In this document: positions 1-8,012 of the stretch, in pieces | Numbering within the stretch: the first letter of the stretch is position 1 | Layout: every line of letters begins with the position of its first letter | Assembly: GCA_947572405.1 (NCBI GenBank) | Contig: CANPBV010000003.1 | Location: 1 to 30,503, forward strand | Source: an uncultured Mycoplasmatota bacterium | Lineage (GTDB): Bacteria; Bacillota_I; Bacilli_A; RF39; UBA660 | Direction: 5' to 3' | Length of the DNA: 30,503 nucleotides | Position numbers and translations under genes: made by a program | Notes under the pieces: model-generated | Databases searched by the model: none | Seen by the model: only the letters and a program-made list of their open reading frames with translations | What the model was told of the DNA's origin: nothing

Positions 1-5
1 TTAAC

Positions 6-23
6 AAAAGGTCTTCCTTTTTT
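6..23 (+). terminator. rho-independent terminator of a gene left of the window
   Basis: AAAAGG (6-11) and CCTTTT (16-21) can pair around a TCTT loop, and the run of T continues to 23. A TAA lies at 2-4 and could be the stop of a plus-strand gene that is otherwise outside the window. The stem is short, so this is tentative. Confidence 0.4.
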
Positions 24-70
24 GTACTCCATCCCCAAACCATTTTACACTATCTGGTTAGAATGTATAG

Positions 71-99
71 TTGTAATTTTTAGAAAATTAAGATACAAT
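71..99 (+). promoter_or_regulatory. sigma-A type promoter for the DUF308 gene
   Basis: TTGTAA (71-76) and TACAAT (94-99) are separated by 17 bases. The start codon at 129 follows with an AAGGAGG site at 115-121. Confidence 0.65.
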
Positions 100-128
100 A
101 GAGGCAACAACGAAAAGGAGGAAACTTC

Positions 129-701
129 ATGATAGAAAGTTTTAAAAAAATATTCTTGATGTCTATTTTATCTTCAATTTTCTTTATTATAATTGGATTA
201 TTTTTGATTATGAAACCAGATACTACAATGGCTATTATTTCATACGCGATTGGATCATTGATAATGGTGAGTGGTACAATTTTCTTAATTAAATATTTTA
301 CAAATAAGGAAGGATATACAATGCTTAGTGGTGAATTAATATTAGGAGTTATCTGTGTTATTGTTGGAATTTCTTTATTTTTAAATCCAAAAGCTCTAGC
401 AAGCATTATTCACTTTATTTTGGGCATGTGGATTATTATTAGTAGTGTTACAAAAATTCAGTATGCATTTCAATTGAAAATTTATAATAATAAAGCTTGG
501 GTTACAACAATGATACTAGCCGCAATTACATTCATTTGGGGATTGTTATTATTATTTGACCCATTTGAAGGGGCCATGTTAATCACTCAAATTATTGGAA
601 TATTTATTTTGGTATATGCAATCTTAGAGTTAATTGAAATCTTTATTATCAAAAGGAATTTAAAAAATGTTAAAGAAGGAATTATTGAGATAATAAAATA
701 G
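129..701 (+). CDS. DUF308 (HdeD-like) membrane protein
   Basis: A 190-aa, very hydrophobic protein with about six predicted membrane segments in three pairs. The repeated layout (a membrane hairpin, an 'F-x-P' turn such as MKPD, LNPK or FDPF, then another helix) is typical of DUF308, the family that includes enterobacterial HdeD. The biochemical role of Gram-positive members is not established; HdeD itself is linked to acid resistance. The start is supported by AAGGAGG with a 7-base gap. The gene is monocistronic, with its own promoter and a terminator overlapping its stop, and it is convergent with the ATP-grasp gene. It is one of only two plus-strand genes here. The family call is by pattern recognition; function is unknown. 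Confidence 0.8.
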   Translation: MIESFKKIFLMSILSSIFFIIIGLFLIMKPDTTMAIISYAIGSLIMVSGTIFLIKYFTNKEGYTMLSGELILGVICVIVGISLFLNPKALASIIHFILGMWIIISSVTKIQYAFQLKIYNNKAWVTTMILAAITFIWGLLLLFDPFEGAMLITQIIGIFILVYAILELIEIFIIKRNLKNVKEGIIEIIK

Positions 702-727
702 AGGACCTTAAAAATCTTCTATTTTTT
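695..727. terminator. bidirectional terminator between convergent genes
   Basis: An 11-bp stem (one G-T pair) joins 695-705 to 715-725 around a 9-base loop. A-rich on the left and T-rich on the right, it can end transcription from the DUF308 gene (plus) and the ATP-grasp gene (minus). It overlaps both stop codons. Confidence 0.7.
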
Positions 728-1726
728 GTTATTAATTGCTTTTTCAAATACAGGAAGCATTCCAATTCCATTTTTCCTATGAGGTGGCAATCCATAAATA
801 TCATGACCTGGAAATTCATTTCCTTCTATTAAAAGTGGCCCGTGGTTAGAGATGGCAACATCCCATCCAACTAAACCAACTTGCGGAACTACTTTTGCTG
901 CTTCTAATACGAGTTCCTTTACTTCGTCCCATTGTGGAATTTGAAAATCTTGAATTATCGTATCCGTTTCTGGATGTTTTTCAAAAACCATGTTTTTTTT
1001 ATTTACAGCTGGATATGCAATTTTTCCAGTTTTGATATCAATAGGAGCTACCATGCCTCCAGCATTAAAATTATCTACTATTTTTCCACAGCCAATTCTA
1101 GAATAAGCTGCAATAATTTTCGATTTATTATTTTTATAAATGCTAATTACTCGGATGGTATTGATAGAGCTTGGATTTAAAGAACTCATAATTTCATTCT
1201 GAATTACTAATTCTTCTGCCAAAAATAAATGTTCTTTCATTAAATATTGATAAAGATTTTTATCCTTCCATTCGCTAATTTCAATTTTTTGCATGTTGTC
1301 TCCATGAGTTCCATTTAATGGCTTTACAAATATTGCCTTTTTATTTTCTATAAATTTTTGAAAAGCCTCCTGATTACTACCATTTAATAAAATCCATTCT
1401 CTTTTAATAAAATCTTTAAACATTTTATTAAATTCTTCCTTACGTGCAAATAAGTAAGTATAATTTTTATCATTGTACTTTTTGATATAAGAATTATTAA
1501 TTCCCCTTGTTAATATCGTCTTTCTTTGGGCCTTATTTAAGTTATACATCTCAAATAAAAGATAATCTAAATATCCAGCTTGGTATTTAAACCCACAATA
1601 TATAACGTCAAAAAAAATAAAAAATTTTGACTTTCCTGTTTTTTTATTCACTTCATTAATTGTGTTAAAGAATTTTTTATAATCCATATTAAAAATACGT
1701 TTTATTAAATAACTTAACTTTTTCAC
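719..1726 (-). CDS. sugar-transfer associated ATP-grasp protein
   Basis: A 335-aa protein resembling the 'sugar-transfer associated ATP-grasp' family (ATPgrasp_ST). The visible hallmarks are a Lys-rich N-terminal helical part, a KPLNGTHGDN nucleotide-binding loop near residue 137, the NTIRVISIY strand in the middle, and a C-terminal LIEGNEFPGHD segment carrying the Mg-binding acidic/Asn residues. ATP-grasp enzymes ligate a carboxylate to an amine or thiol through an acyl phosphate; the substrate of this family is generally unassigned, and members often sit in capsule or exopolysaccharide clusters. No glycosyltransferase is nearby, so it is an orphan here. The start is GTG at 1726: the ATG two bases upstream is out of frame, and AAGGTG lies 5 bases before the GTG. 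Confidence 0.75.
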   Translation of the reverse strand: MKKLSYLIKRIFNMDYKKFFNTINEVNKKTGKSKFFIFFDVIYCGFKYQAGYLDYLLFEMYNLNKAQRKTILTRGINNSYIKKYNDKNYTYLFARKEEFNKMFKDFIKREWILLNGSNQEAFQKFIENKKAIFVKPLNGTHGDNMQKIEISEWKDKNLYQYLMKEHLFLAEELVIQNEIMSSLNPSSINTIRVISIYKNNKSKIIAAYSRIGCGKIVDNFNAGGMVAPIDIKTGKIAYPAVNKKNMVFEKHPETDTIIQDFQIPQWDEVKELVLEAAKVVPQVGLVGWDVAISNHGPLLIEGNEFPGHDIYGLPPHRKNGIGMLPVFEKAINNKK

Positions 1727-1741
1727 ATTATCACCTTTTCC

Positions 1742-1750
1742 ATTGTAACA
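1742..1750 (-). promoter_or_regulatory. extended -10 promoter for the ATP-grasp gene
   Basis: On the minus strand TGTTACAAT (TGN plus TACAAT, 1742-1750) lies 16 bases upstream of the GTG start. No good -35 box is present at the right distance (TGTATC at best). Confidence 0.4.
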
Positions 1751-1960
1751 TATTTTTCCTCAAAGATACATAGATAAAACTTTCAAGAAATTGAAAAGAA
1801 GAAATTCAATCATCTCCGTTCCATCAAAACATTAGCTAGCTATTTTCATATTTCTAGCCTAAAGATAAATTGGCAAATGAAAAATATTTTGAAAAATCTA
1901 TAGATTATCCTGTACTACCTTTTAAGGCTTTTGCGTTTTTATATCAAACTTTTGTTCACA

Positions 1961-1991
1961 AAAAAAGAAGTTCATAAATAGGAAGCTTCTT
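1961..1991 (-). terminator. ychF terminator
   Basis: AAGAAG and CTTCTT arms (1986-1991 and 1965-1970 in plus coordinates), extended by a bulged TTC/GAA pairing, are followed on the minus strand by a run of T (1961-1966). It overlaps the ychF stop codon. Confidence 0.7.
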
Positions 1992-3090
1992 ATACATTAA
2001 ACCTGAAATGGCAAATATCTCCATCTTGCATAATATATTCTTTGCCTTCTAGACGCATCTTTCCAGCTTCTCTTACTGCTTTTTCATTGCCACATTCTTT
2101 CAAATCATCATAACTCATAATTTCGGCTCGAATAAAACCACGTTCAAAATCAGTATGAATAATTCCAGCACATTCTGGGGCTTTCATTCCTTTTTTATAA
2201 GTCCAGGCTCTACATTCATCACTTCCAGCAGTAAAATAGGTCGCTAACCCTAATAGAGAATAGGTTGCTTTAATAAGTTGGTCTAATCCACTTTCTTCTA
2301 TTCCCAACTCCTTTAAAAATTCCTTTTTCTCTTCTTCTTCTAATTCACTTAACTCAGATTCTACCTTCGCACTTACTGTAATTACCTCTGAACCTTCTTT
2401 TTTGGCATATTCTTTTACTTTTCCTACATACTCATTATCATCATTTCCCAAATCATTTTCGCTAATATTTGCCATATAAATAATTGGTTTCCCAGTTAAT
2501 AAATGAAATGGTTTTAAAATTTTCTTTTCTTCCTCCGTAAATTCCATTTTCCGAACTGGCTCATTTTTCTCTAATTGCTCCTTAATTCTATTCAATAAAC
2601 TATATTCTGCAATTGTTTCCTTATCTTTTGACATTCCTGCTTTTTTTCCAATTCTTCCAATTCGATTATCAATGACCTCTAAATCAGCAAGTAAAAGTTC
2701 CACATTAATAATTTCAATATCACGAATTGGATCTACACTATTTTCTACATGAATAATATTAGAATCGCTAAAACACCTAACGACTTCTACAATCGCGTCT
2801 ACTTCTCTAATATGAGATAAAAATTTGTTTCCTAATCCTTCTCCATTAGAGGCGCCCTTTACTAGTCCCGCAATGTCTGTAAATTCAAAAGTAGTTGGTA
2901 CCAAACTATCAGGTAAATAAAGATTTTGTAGAAAATCTAATCTAGCATCTGGCACAGTTACTACTCCTACATTGGGATCTATTGTTGCAAATGGATAATT
3001 TGCCGCTAAAATATTTTTTTTTGTAATTGCATTAAATAATGTTGATTTTCCTACATTTGGTAGTCCTACAATTCCAGCTGTTAAACTCAT
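1990..3090 (-). CDS. ychF: redox-regulated ATPase/GTPase YchF (OLA1 family)
   Basis: A 366-aa TRAFAC-class P-loop NTPase of normal family length. The Walker A loop GLPNVGKST is at residues 9-17 and the G3 segment DIAGLVKGA near 68. The G4 motif is the YchF-type NxxE (MANISE) in place of NKxD, which is why the family prefers ATP. A C-terminal TGS domain contains TAGSDECRAWT and the GFIRAEIM segment. Members bind ribosomes and are implicated in stress responses. It has its own promoter and terminator, and AGAGGT lies 7 bases before the ATG. In B. subtilis the orthologue (yyaF/engD) also lies downstream of spo0J and DUF951; here an AbgT transporter and a lipoprotein are interposed. Confidence 0.96.
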   Translation of the reverse strand: MSLTAGIVGLPNVGKSTLFNAITKKNILAANYPFATIDPNVGVVTVPDARLDFLQNLYLPDSLVPTTFEFTDIAGLVKGASNGEGLGNKFLSHIREVDAIVEVVRCFSDSNIIHVENSVDPIRDIEIINVELLLADLEVIDNRIGRIGKKAGMSKDKETIAEYSLLNRIKEQLEKNEPVRKMEFTEEEKKILKPFHLLTGKPIIYMANISENDLGNDDNEYVGKVKEYAKKEGSEVITVSAKVESELSELEEEEKKEFLKELGIEESGLDQLIKATYSLLGLATYFTAGSDECRAWTYKKGMKAPECAGIIHTDFERGFIRAEIMSYDDLKECGNEKAVREAGKMRLEGKEYIMQDGDICHFRFNV

Positions 3091-3114
3091 ATTTATACCT
3101 CTTTCCTAAAAACC

Positions 3115-3142
3115 ATTATACTATATATCATCGCTTTTTCAA
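3115..3142 (-). promoter_or_regulatory. sigma-A type promoter for ychF
   Basis: Minus strand TTGAAA (3137-3142) and a perfect TATAAT (3115-3120), spaced by 16 bases, precede the ychF start at 3090. Confidence 0.65.
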
Positions 3143-3171
3143 AGAAAATACAAAAACTTAATGAATGGTTT

Positions 3172-3196
3172 AAAAAAATAGAAATAAATTTCTATT
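3172..3196 (-). terminator. terminator of the lipoprotein gene
   Basis: A perfect 9-bp inverted repeat (3177-3185 and 3188-3196) is followed on the minus strand by seven T, 8 bases downstream of the stop codon. The stem is all A/T except one G-C pair. Confidence 0.65.
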
Positions 3197-3204
3197 CTCT
3201 TACA

Positions 3205-3693
3205 TTAATCTTCATAATAGATTTCAGTTACTTTTTCATAGAATGTTGACTGATATTGATTAAATAATTCAATATTCTCTTTGTAATTTGGTTCTGTATT
3301 TGCCTCTGGAATTGTTTCATTTACTTTTTCTACAACAATGTTTGCCTGCTCAATTGCTTTTGTAAAAGATGATTTGATTAATCCATATTCATTTCCTAAT
3401 GAATCGACAAATTTCATATATTCATCTTTCTTTTTATAATTGTCGTTTAATAATTCTATAGTATGATTAATATCCATACTTTCCCCTACTGAATTTGTTC
3501 CATTTTCCAAATAGTGACTAATATCGCAAATTCCATCATTCCAAATTGTAGTTAACCAATTATTGACTTCCATCAACTTTTCTATGATTTCTTCTTTGCT
3601 CATCTCGGCTTCCACAGTATCTTTCGTTTTTTCCTTTCCACATCCACACAAACATAAACAACAGATCGCTAAACAACATAATATTTTTTTCAT
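3205..3693 (-). CDS. Cys-rich-signal lipoprotein of unknown function
   Basis: A 162-aa protein. The start is ATG at 3693, because AGGAGG (3701-3706) lies exactly 7 bases upstream; the longer reading frame lacks a site. MKK is followed by a hydrophobic signal with seven cysteines in residues 6-18 and a lipobox LCGC (15-18), so Cys18 is the probable lipidated residue. The mature part is hydrophilic and acidic, predicted helical, and contains no Cys. I recognise no domain. It is probably an anchored extracellular helical protein. It has a near-consensus promoter and its own terminator, so it is monocistronic. A substrate-binding or envelope role cannot be argued from the sequence. Confidence 0.75.
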   Translation of the reverse strand: MKKILCCLAICCLCLCGCGKEKTKDTVEAEMSKEEIIEKLMEVNNWLTTIWNDGICDISHYLENGTNSVGESMDINHTIELLNDNYKKKDEYMKFVDSLGNEYGLIKSSFTKAIEQANIVVEKVNETIPEANTEPNYKENIELFNQYQSTFYEKVTEIYYED

Positions 3694-3712
3694 TGCCATT
3701 CCTCCTATTTTT

Positions 3713-3741
3713 ATTTTATTAAAACTATGTCTAAATGTCAA
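3713..3741 (-). promoter_or_regulatory. near-consensus sigma-A promoter for the lipoprotein gene
   Basis: Minus strand perfect TTGACA (3736-3741), 17-base spacer, then TAAAAT (3713-3718). The predicted leader is very short: the -10 box ends about 7 bases before AGGAGG. Confidence 0.8.
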
Positions 3742-3754
3742 TAAAGTTCTAACC

Positions 3755-3778
3755 AAAAAAAGGATAGATCTCTATCCT
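3755..3778 (-). terminator. terminator at the end of the soj-parB-mscS-DUF951-abgT operon
   Basis: Perfect 8-bp arms AGGATAGA (3761-3768) and TCTATCCT (3771-3778) with a 2-base centre (fewer pairs will form in reality), followed on the minus strand by T (3755-3760). It overlaps the transporter stop codon. Confidence 0.75.
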
Positions 3779-5291
3779 ACAGTGTTGTAAAACCGTTGAT
3801 CCCAAGTGGCAATCCTGCCATATACCAACATACTAAAATTAAAATCCACAATCCTGCTACCATCAATGTCACTGGCATCATTAATTTCATAGTACCAAAT
3901 ATTGTAACTTCCTCACTTGTTTTATTATCCTTCTGCAAAAACGCTATCATAACAATAAAATAAATGAATAAAGGGGTCATTGCTTTTCCAATTCCATCAG
4001 AGACTTTAAATATAAATTGCGTAAAATCTGGTGTAATATTTGCCCTCATGAAAAGGGGAATAATAATAGGTGAAGCCAAACTCCATTTTGTAACATTTGA
4101 TGGTATTAAAATACCCATTAATATAATCGCTATTACGAAACTGATAATAAGTGGAATTCCTGAAAATTGAAAAGAACTTAAGACTTCTATAATGTTTGTT
4201 GCAATAACCTCCCCTAAGTTTGTCCATTCCAATAAACCTGTCATAACAGAAGTAAAAAACATTAATACAAACACGTAGCCAATATTATCAAAACTCTTTG
4301 ATAAATCGTAACTATATTCATGAGTATTTTTAACATTACCAGAAAAATATCCATAAATGCCTCCGCAAAGCATTACAATAATTAAGAATATAAACATAAT
4401 TCCATCTCTAAATGGGGCTGTTTCACTAAATAATTTTGCAATATATGTCTCTTCTGTATTATCCAATAATAACCCAGATCCTGGAAATCCTGGAATAATC
4501 ATATATATAGTAACTACTAACATGATAATAAAGAACACATGGCTAAACATTAAGGCCCTCTTTGATACTACCAAGTCATCCTCCTCTTCTATTGGTTTTT
4601 TAAATTTTGGTTCTAAAAATTTATGGATTAATAAACTACCAACAAAAGCTAAAATTACAGTACTGGCTAACATAATATAAATATTGGATAACAATCCAAA
4701 TTGATAATTTTTATCAACATCAATTGTTGCTGCCGCCTGTGTTAATTGCCCTAATTGATAAGCATTAAAATTATAGTAAACTCCTGTTCCATATCCTAAT
4801 GTAATTCCCAAAAATATGGTTAGTACCCCTAACATCTGATTTTTTCCTAAATACTTATACATAACACTTACAAGAGGAATTAAAATAATATAACTATATT
4901 CTCCTATGATAGAAGATATAATTCCAAGTAAAAATACCAAAAAAGTAGTTGCTGTTGCATTTAACTTTTTAAACCGTGAAAATATTGCTTTAAATAGACC
5001 ACTTGCATCCCCAATACTAACGGCAATGAAAGACATAATAATGAGCACCAAAGGTTCGAATGAGCGAAAATTAACAACGATATTGCTAAAGATATATTTG
5101 ATTCCCTCTACTGTAAATATATTTTTTACTGTTACAAGAGATGACTCTAAAGTCCCATTTACAATAGAAGTTCGATGTCCTTGTATTCCTAAAATGGAAA
5201 AAATAGAGCTCAAAAACATAATCAAAAATGTTAATAAAATAATCGTTATAACTGGTCCTAACATTAATTTCTTTTTATTTTTTTTCTTCAT
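3777..5291 (-). CDS. AbgT-family transporter
   Basis: A 504-aa membrane protein with a Lys-rich N-terminus and about 11-13 membrane segments. The C-terminal half carries AbgT-family signatures: LLEWTNLGEV, the KWSLASPIIIPLFM segment, then TPDFTQ and a second re-entrant-like stretch with KAMTPLFIYF. AbgT proteins import p-aminobenzoyl-glutamate in E. coli, and homologues have been proposed to export antimetabolites such as sulfonamides; which applies here is unknown. AGGAGG precedes the ATG by 6 bases. The gene begins 9 bases after DUF951 and ends in a strong terminator, so it is most likely the last cistron of the partition operon. The family call is good; the substrate is open. Confidence 0.85.
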   Translation of the reverse strand: MKKKNKKKLMLGPVITIILLTFLIMFLSSIFSILGIQGHRTSIVNGTLESSLVTVKNIFTVEGIKYIFSNIVVNFRSFEPLVLIIMSFIAVSIGDASGLFKAIFSRFKKLNATATTFLVFLLGIISSIIGEYSYIILIPLVSVMYKYLGKNQMLGVLTIFLGITLGYGTGVYYNFNAYQLGQLTQAAATIDVDKNYQFGLLSNIYIMLASTVILAFVGSLLIHKFLEPKFKKPIEEEDDLVVSKRALMFSHVFFIIMLVVTIYMIIPGFPGSGLLLDNTEETYIAKLFSETAPFRDGIMFIFLIIVMLCGGIYGYFSGNVKNTHEYSYDLSKSFDNIGYVFVLMFFTSVMTGLLEWTNLGEVIATNIIEVLSSFQFSGIPLIISFVIAIILMGILIPSNVTKWSLASPIIIPLFMRANITPDFTQFIFKVSDGIGKAMTPLFIYFIVMIAFLQKDNKTSEEVTIFGTMKLMMPVTLMVAGLWILILVCWYMAGLPLGINGFTTL

Positions 5292-5300
5292 AGGTTCCTC

Positions 5301-5483
5301 CTACTCACTAATTACTTTCTTCATTTTTTTATTAAATTCTATTCTTGGAAGCATGATACTTCTTCCACATCCATTACATTTTATTTTGATATCGGCTCCT
5401 ACCCTAGTTACTTCCCATTCATTAGTGCCACATGGATGTGCTTTTTTCATAACGACAATACTTCCTATTTTATATTCTTTCAC
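5301..5483 (-). CDS. DUF951 family small protein (YyzM-like)
   Basis: A 60-aa protein. The first half contains HPCGTNEWEVTRVGADIKIKC and the second NGCGR, the DUF951 pattern with three Cys and one His that could bind zinc. DUF951 lies between spo0J and ychF in many Bacillota and its function is unknown. The start is GTG at 5483, with GGTGAT just upstream, and it overlaps the end of mscS by 14 bases, so translation is probably coupled. The start codon choice matches the conserved family N-terminus (hydrophobic strand with KIGSIV). Confidence 0.9.
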   Translation of the reverse strand: MKEYKIGSIVVMKKAHPCGTNEWEVTRVGADIKIKCNGCGRSIMLPRIEFNKKMKKVISE

Positions 5484-6276
5484 TATGTATCACCACCTGT
5501 GGATAAGGAATTGTAATATGATTTGTATCAAAAGCTTGTTTGATTGCCCTCCGAAGTAATCTTTCTACCCCATATTGTTCCATTGATTTGCAAGGAGCTA
5601 CAATTCGATATGTTATTCCGTTTTCACCTAAAGATTGCACTCCCAATAATTCTATTTTCCCTTTTAGCATAGGAATTTTCTCTTGTTCTTCTGCACACAT
5701 TTGCGATAAAACCTTTTCCACTTTCTCTAAATTTGATTCATATGCTACTTGCATATCAACAATAGCCATAGAACTATGCATATTAAAATTGGTTACTTCG
5801 GTTAATGTACGGTTAGAAACAATTTTTGTTTCCCCTGTATAAGCTTGTATTCTTGTCGTTTTTAACCCCAAAGAAATAACTTCTCCTTTAAATCCACCAA
5901 CTTCGATCCAGTCTCCAACTCGAAATTGATCCTCAAAAAGAATAGAAATCCCTGAAATTATATCTTTTAATAAATCTTGCATAGCTAGTCCTAATACAGC
6001 TCCAATTACTCCAAATGACGCTAGTATGGCTTTTGTATCAATTCCATATACATTTAGTATCAGCAAAATATCAATAGATAAAATAATGTATTTAATAACA
6101 CTTTTTAATACGGTTAGTATTGTTTGTCTTTTTTTCTGATCTACTCTTTTAGCTGGAATTTTTGAAAAATGTTTTATAATTTTGCCAATTGTTATATAGA
6201 TTACAATACTACAAATAATAATTAGTGAAGGTTCTATCACTTCTTTTATCAGTACAACTTCTTTCAAAGTTTCCAT
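5470..6276 (-). CDS. small-conductance mechanosensitive channel (MscS family)
   Basis: A 268-aa protein with three N-terminal membrane segments (about residues 16-36, 55-78 and 84-107). The third is the pore-lining Gly/Ala-rich helix, ending in LAMQDLLKDIISGI. This is followed by the beta domain (VGDWIEVGGFKGEV) and a cytosolic alpha/beta domain, as in MscS. The channel releases solutes on hypo-osmotic shock. AAGGAG, lying at the very end of parB, is 6 bases before the ATG, and only 3 bases separate the two genes, so it is an integral member of the partition operon. mscS-like genes near spo0J occur in other Bacillota. Confidence 0.92.
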   Translation of the reverse strand: METLKEVVLIKEVIEPSLIIICSIVIYITIGKIIKHFSKIPAKRVDQKKRQTILTVLKSVIKYIILSIDILLILNVYGIDTKAILASFGVIGAVLGLAMQDLLKDIISGISILFEDQFRVGDWIEVGGFKGEVISLGLKTTRIQAYTGETKIVSNRTLTEVTNFNMHSSMAIVDMQVAYESNLEKVEKVLSQMCAEEQEKIPMLKGKIELLGVQSLGENGITYRIVAPCKSMEQYGVERLLRRAIKQAFDTNHITIPYPQVVIHSERI

Positions 6277-6279
6277 ATA

Positions 6280-7155
6280 TTACTCCTTCACATTTAGAAT
6301 CTCTAAAATTCTATTTAAATCAGCAACATTACTAAAATGTATTTCCACTTTTTTATCTTTTATTTTTACCTTTGTATCCAATTTTTCTCTTAATAAATCT
6401 TCTACATATTTATAGTCATTGTTGCTTTCTTTCTGTCTATTTATTTTTACCTTTTTTTCAACATTTTTATCAGCAGCAATAGATTCAATTTCTCGAACAG
6501 GGAGTTTTTCTTCGATGATTTGGTGGGCCAGTTCAATAATTCTTTCCTCTGATTCTAATTTGCTTAACACCCTAGCATGCCCCATACTGATTGTTCCATT
6601 TGCTACTTCAGTTTGAACTTCTTTTGGAAGTCTTAAAAGCCCTAAAATATTCGTAATATGGCTTCTACTTTTTCCAATTCTTTTTGATAATTCCTCTTGT
6701 GTAATATCTAAGCTTTCAATCATTCTCCGATAAGCTTCTGCTTCTTCTATTGCACTTAAATTTTCTCTTTGTAAATTTTCTAAAAGTGCGATTTCCATCA
6801 TTTGTTCATCTGTAAATTGTCTAATAATGGCAGGAATTTTCTCTAAGCCAGCCATTTTACTAGCACGATATCTTCTTTCCCCTGCTACTATTTCATAACC
6901 TTTGATACTCTTTTTCACAATAATCGGCTGAAATACACCATGCTCTTTGATCGAATTAGCCAGTTCTGCCAAACTTTCATCCTTAAATACTTTACGTGGT
7001 TGATATGGATTTGGACGAAGTTCAGAAATATCAAGTTCCATAATTTCCTCTTTAGAAGTTGTTTCATAAATTTGTCTTTCCATACTTTCAATATCTAAAT
7101 TATCACTGTTGAAAAGTTGTTCTAAACCTCTTCCTAATGCTCTTCTACTTTCCAT
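6280..7155 (-). CDS. parB: chromosome partition protein ParB/Spo0J
   Basis: A 291-aa ParB. An N-terminal ALGRGLEQLF segment (6-15) is the type that stimulates the ParA ATPase. The CTP-binding domain carries NPYQPR (49-54), GERRYR (92-97) and ENLQR (126-130). The helix-turn-helix domain around 152-176 reads parS, and a short C-terminal dimerisation domain follows. ParB loads on parS, slides as a CTP clamp, and recruits SMC and ParA. Its cognate sites are the perfect parS copies at the right end of this window. It overlaps the end of soj by 11 bases, with AAGGAGG about 12 bases before the ATG. Confidence 0.97.
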   Translation of the reverse strand: MESRRALGRGLEQLFNSDNLDIESMERQIYETTSKEEIMELDISELRPNPYQPRKVFKDESLAELANSIKEHGVFQPIIVKKSIKGYEIVAGERRYRASKMAGLEKIPAIIRQFTDEQMMEIALLENLQRENLSAIEEAEAYRRMIESLDITQEELSKRIGKSRSHITNILGLLRLPKEVQTEVANGTISMGHARVLSKLESEERIIELAHQIIEEKLPVREIESIAADKNVEKKVKINRQKESNNDYKYVEDLLREKLDTKVKIKDKKVEIHFSNVADLNRILEILNVKE

Positions 7156-7930
7156 TTCTTTCTAATACCTCCTTTGCTAAATTAAGATATGCTTCTGTTC
7201 CTCTACTATTTGGGTCATAAGCAATGATTGGTTTTCCATGACTTGGAGCTTCTGATAAACGGACTAGTCTAGGAATAATAGTATCATAAACACGTTCTTT
7301 AAAATAACTTTTAATATCTTCTACTACCTCTAGTCCCAAGTTAGTACGATTATCTAACATTGTAAGTAATACACCTTCTATATCTAAAGTCGGATTTAGA
7401 TTTTTTTGCGCTAACATAATCGTATTTAATAATTGCATAATCCCTTCTAACGCAAAAAACTCACATTGTACAGGAATGATAACAGAGTCAGATGCACTTA
7501 ACGCATTGGTTGTTAATATTCCTAAAGAAGGTGGACAATCAATAATAATGTAATCAAACATCGATTTTGCTTCATCTAAATATTTTTTTAATTGAGATTT
7601 TGGTTTAAAACCGGGTTCTAATCTGCCTTTTTCTAACAATTCTAAATCGGCTCCTGCTAATACAATATTTGAAGTAATAATATAAAGATTTTTAAATTTA
7701 GTTTTAACGATTACTTCATCTATTGTTGCATTATCAATCATCAAATCATAAATGTTTTTTTTCACTTCTCCCTTATCAATTCCAACTCCTGTTGTGGCAT
7801 TTCCTTGGGGATCTAAATCAACTAATAATACCTTTTCCCTTAAAGCCCCTAAAGAGGCCGCTAAATTAATACTAGAAGTTGTTTTTCCAACGCCCCCTTT
7901 TTGATTAACTAAGGCTATTATTTTTCCCAT
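7145..7930 (-). CDS. soj: chromosome partition ATPase ParA/Soj
   Basis: A 261-aa ParA-type ATPase with a deviant Walker A KGGVGKTT (11-18), a Walker A' segment VDLDPQGN, and a Walker B region IIIDCPPSLG. The N-terminus is short, like Soj, without the extra helix-turn-helix of P1-type plasmid ParA. It pairs with ParB in origin segregation and, in B. subtilis, modulates DnaA. GGTGAT lies a few bases upstream of the ATG at 7930. It is the first gene of an apparent five-gene operon (soj, parB, mscS, DUF951, abgT). Confidence 0.97.
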   Translation of the reverse strand: MGKIIALVNQKGGVGKTTSSINLAASLGALREKVLLVDLDPQGNATTGVGIDKGEVKKNIYDLMIDNATIDEVIVKTKFKNLYIITSNIVLAGADLELLEKGRLEPGFKPKSQLKKYLDEAKSMFDYIIIDCPPSLGILTTNALSASDSVIIPVQCEFFALEGIMQLLNTIMLAQKNLNPTLDIEGVLLTMLDNRTNLGLEVVEDIKSYFKERVYDTIIPRLVRLSEAPSHGKPIIAYDPNSRGTEAYLNLAKEVLERNGK

Positions 7931-7970
7931 TTACATCACCATTTCCTAATTACGTTCTATATCATATTTT

Positions 7971-8000
7971 ATCATAAATATCTATTGATAGCTATCTTAA
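7971..8000 (-). promoter_or_regulatory. possible promoter for the soj operon
   Basis: Minus strand TTAAGA (7995-8000), 18 bases, TATGAT (7971-7976). Neither box is strong and other AT-rich -10-like words lie between it and the start. A promoter is expected here because a terminator precedes it. Confidence 0.3.
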
Positions 8001-8012
8001 TTTTTGAAAAAT

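Noticed and set aside
1..60. A minus-strand partial gene starting near position 37 to 50 (frames beginning MVWGW or MEYKKG)
   Set aside because: No ribosome site or promoter precedes it, and the same bases form a terminator-like hairpin for a plus-strand gene.
5053..5066. tRNA T-loop-like sequence GGTTCGAATGAGC
   Set aside because: It lies inside the AbgT transporter gene and no acceptor or anticodon arm can be drawn around it.
5498..5506. A perfect DnaA box (TTATCCACA on the minus strand) near the end of mscS
   Set aside because: It is a single 9-mer inside a coding sequence. One such match in 30 kb on both strands is not unexpected, and no second box or AT-rich unwinding element accompanies it.
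4906..5559. A 217-aa plus-strand open frame
   Set aside because: It is antisense to the AbgT, DUF951 and mscS genes, has no ribosome site and no recognisable domain; long antisense frames are common opposite AT-rich genes.
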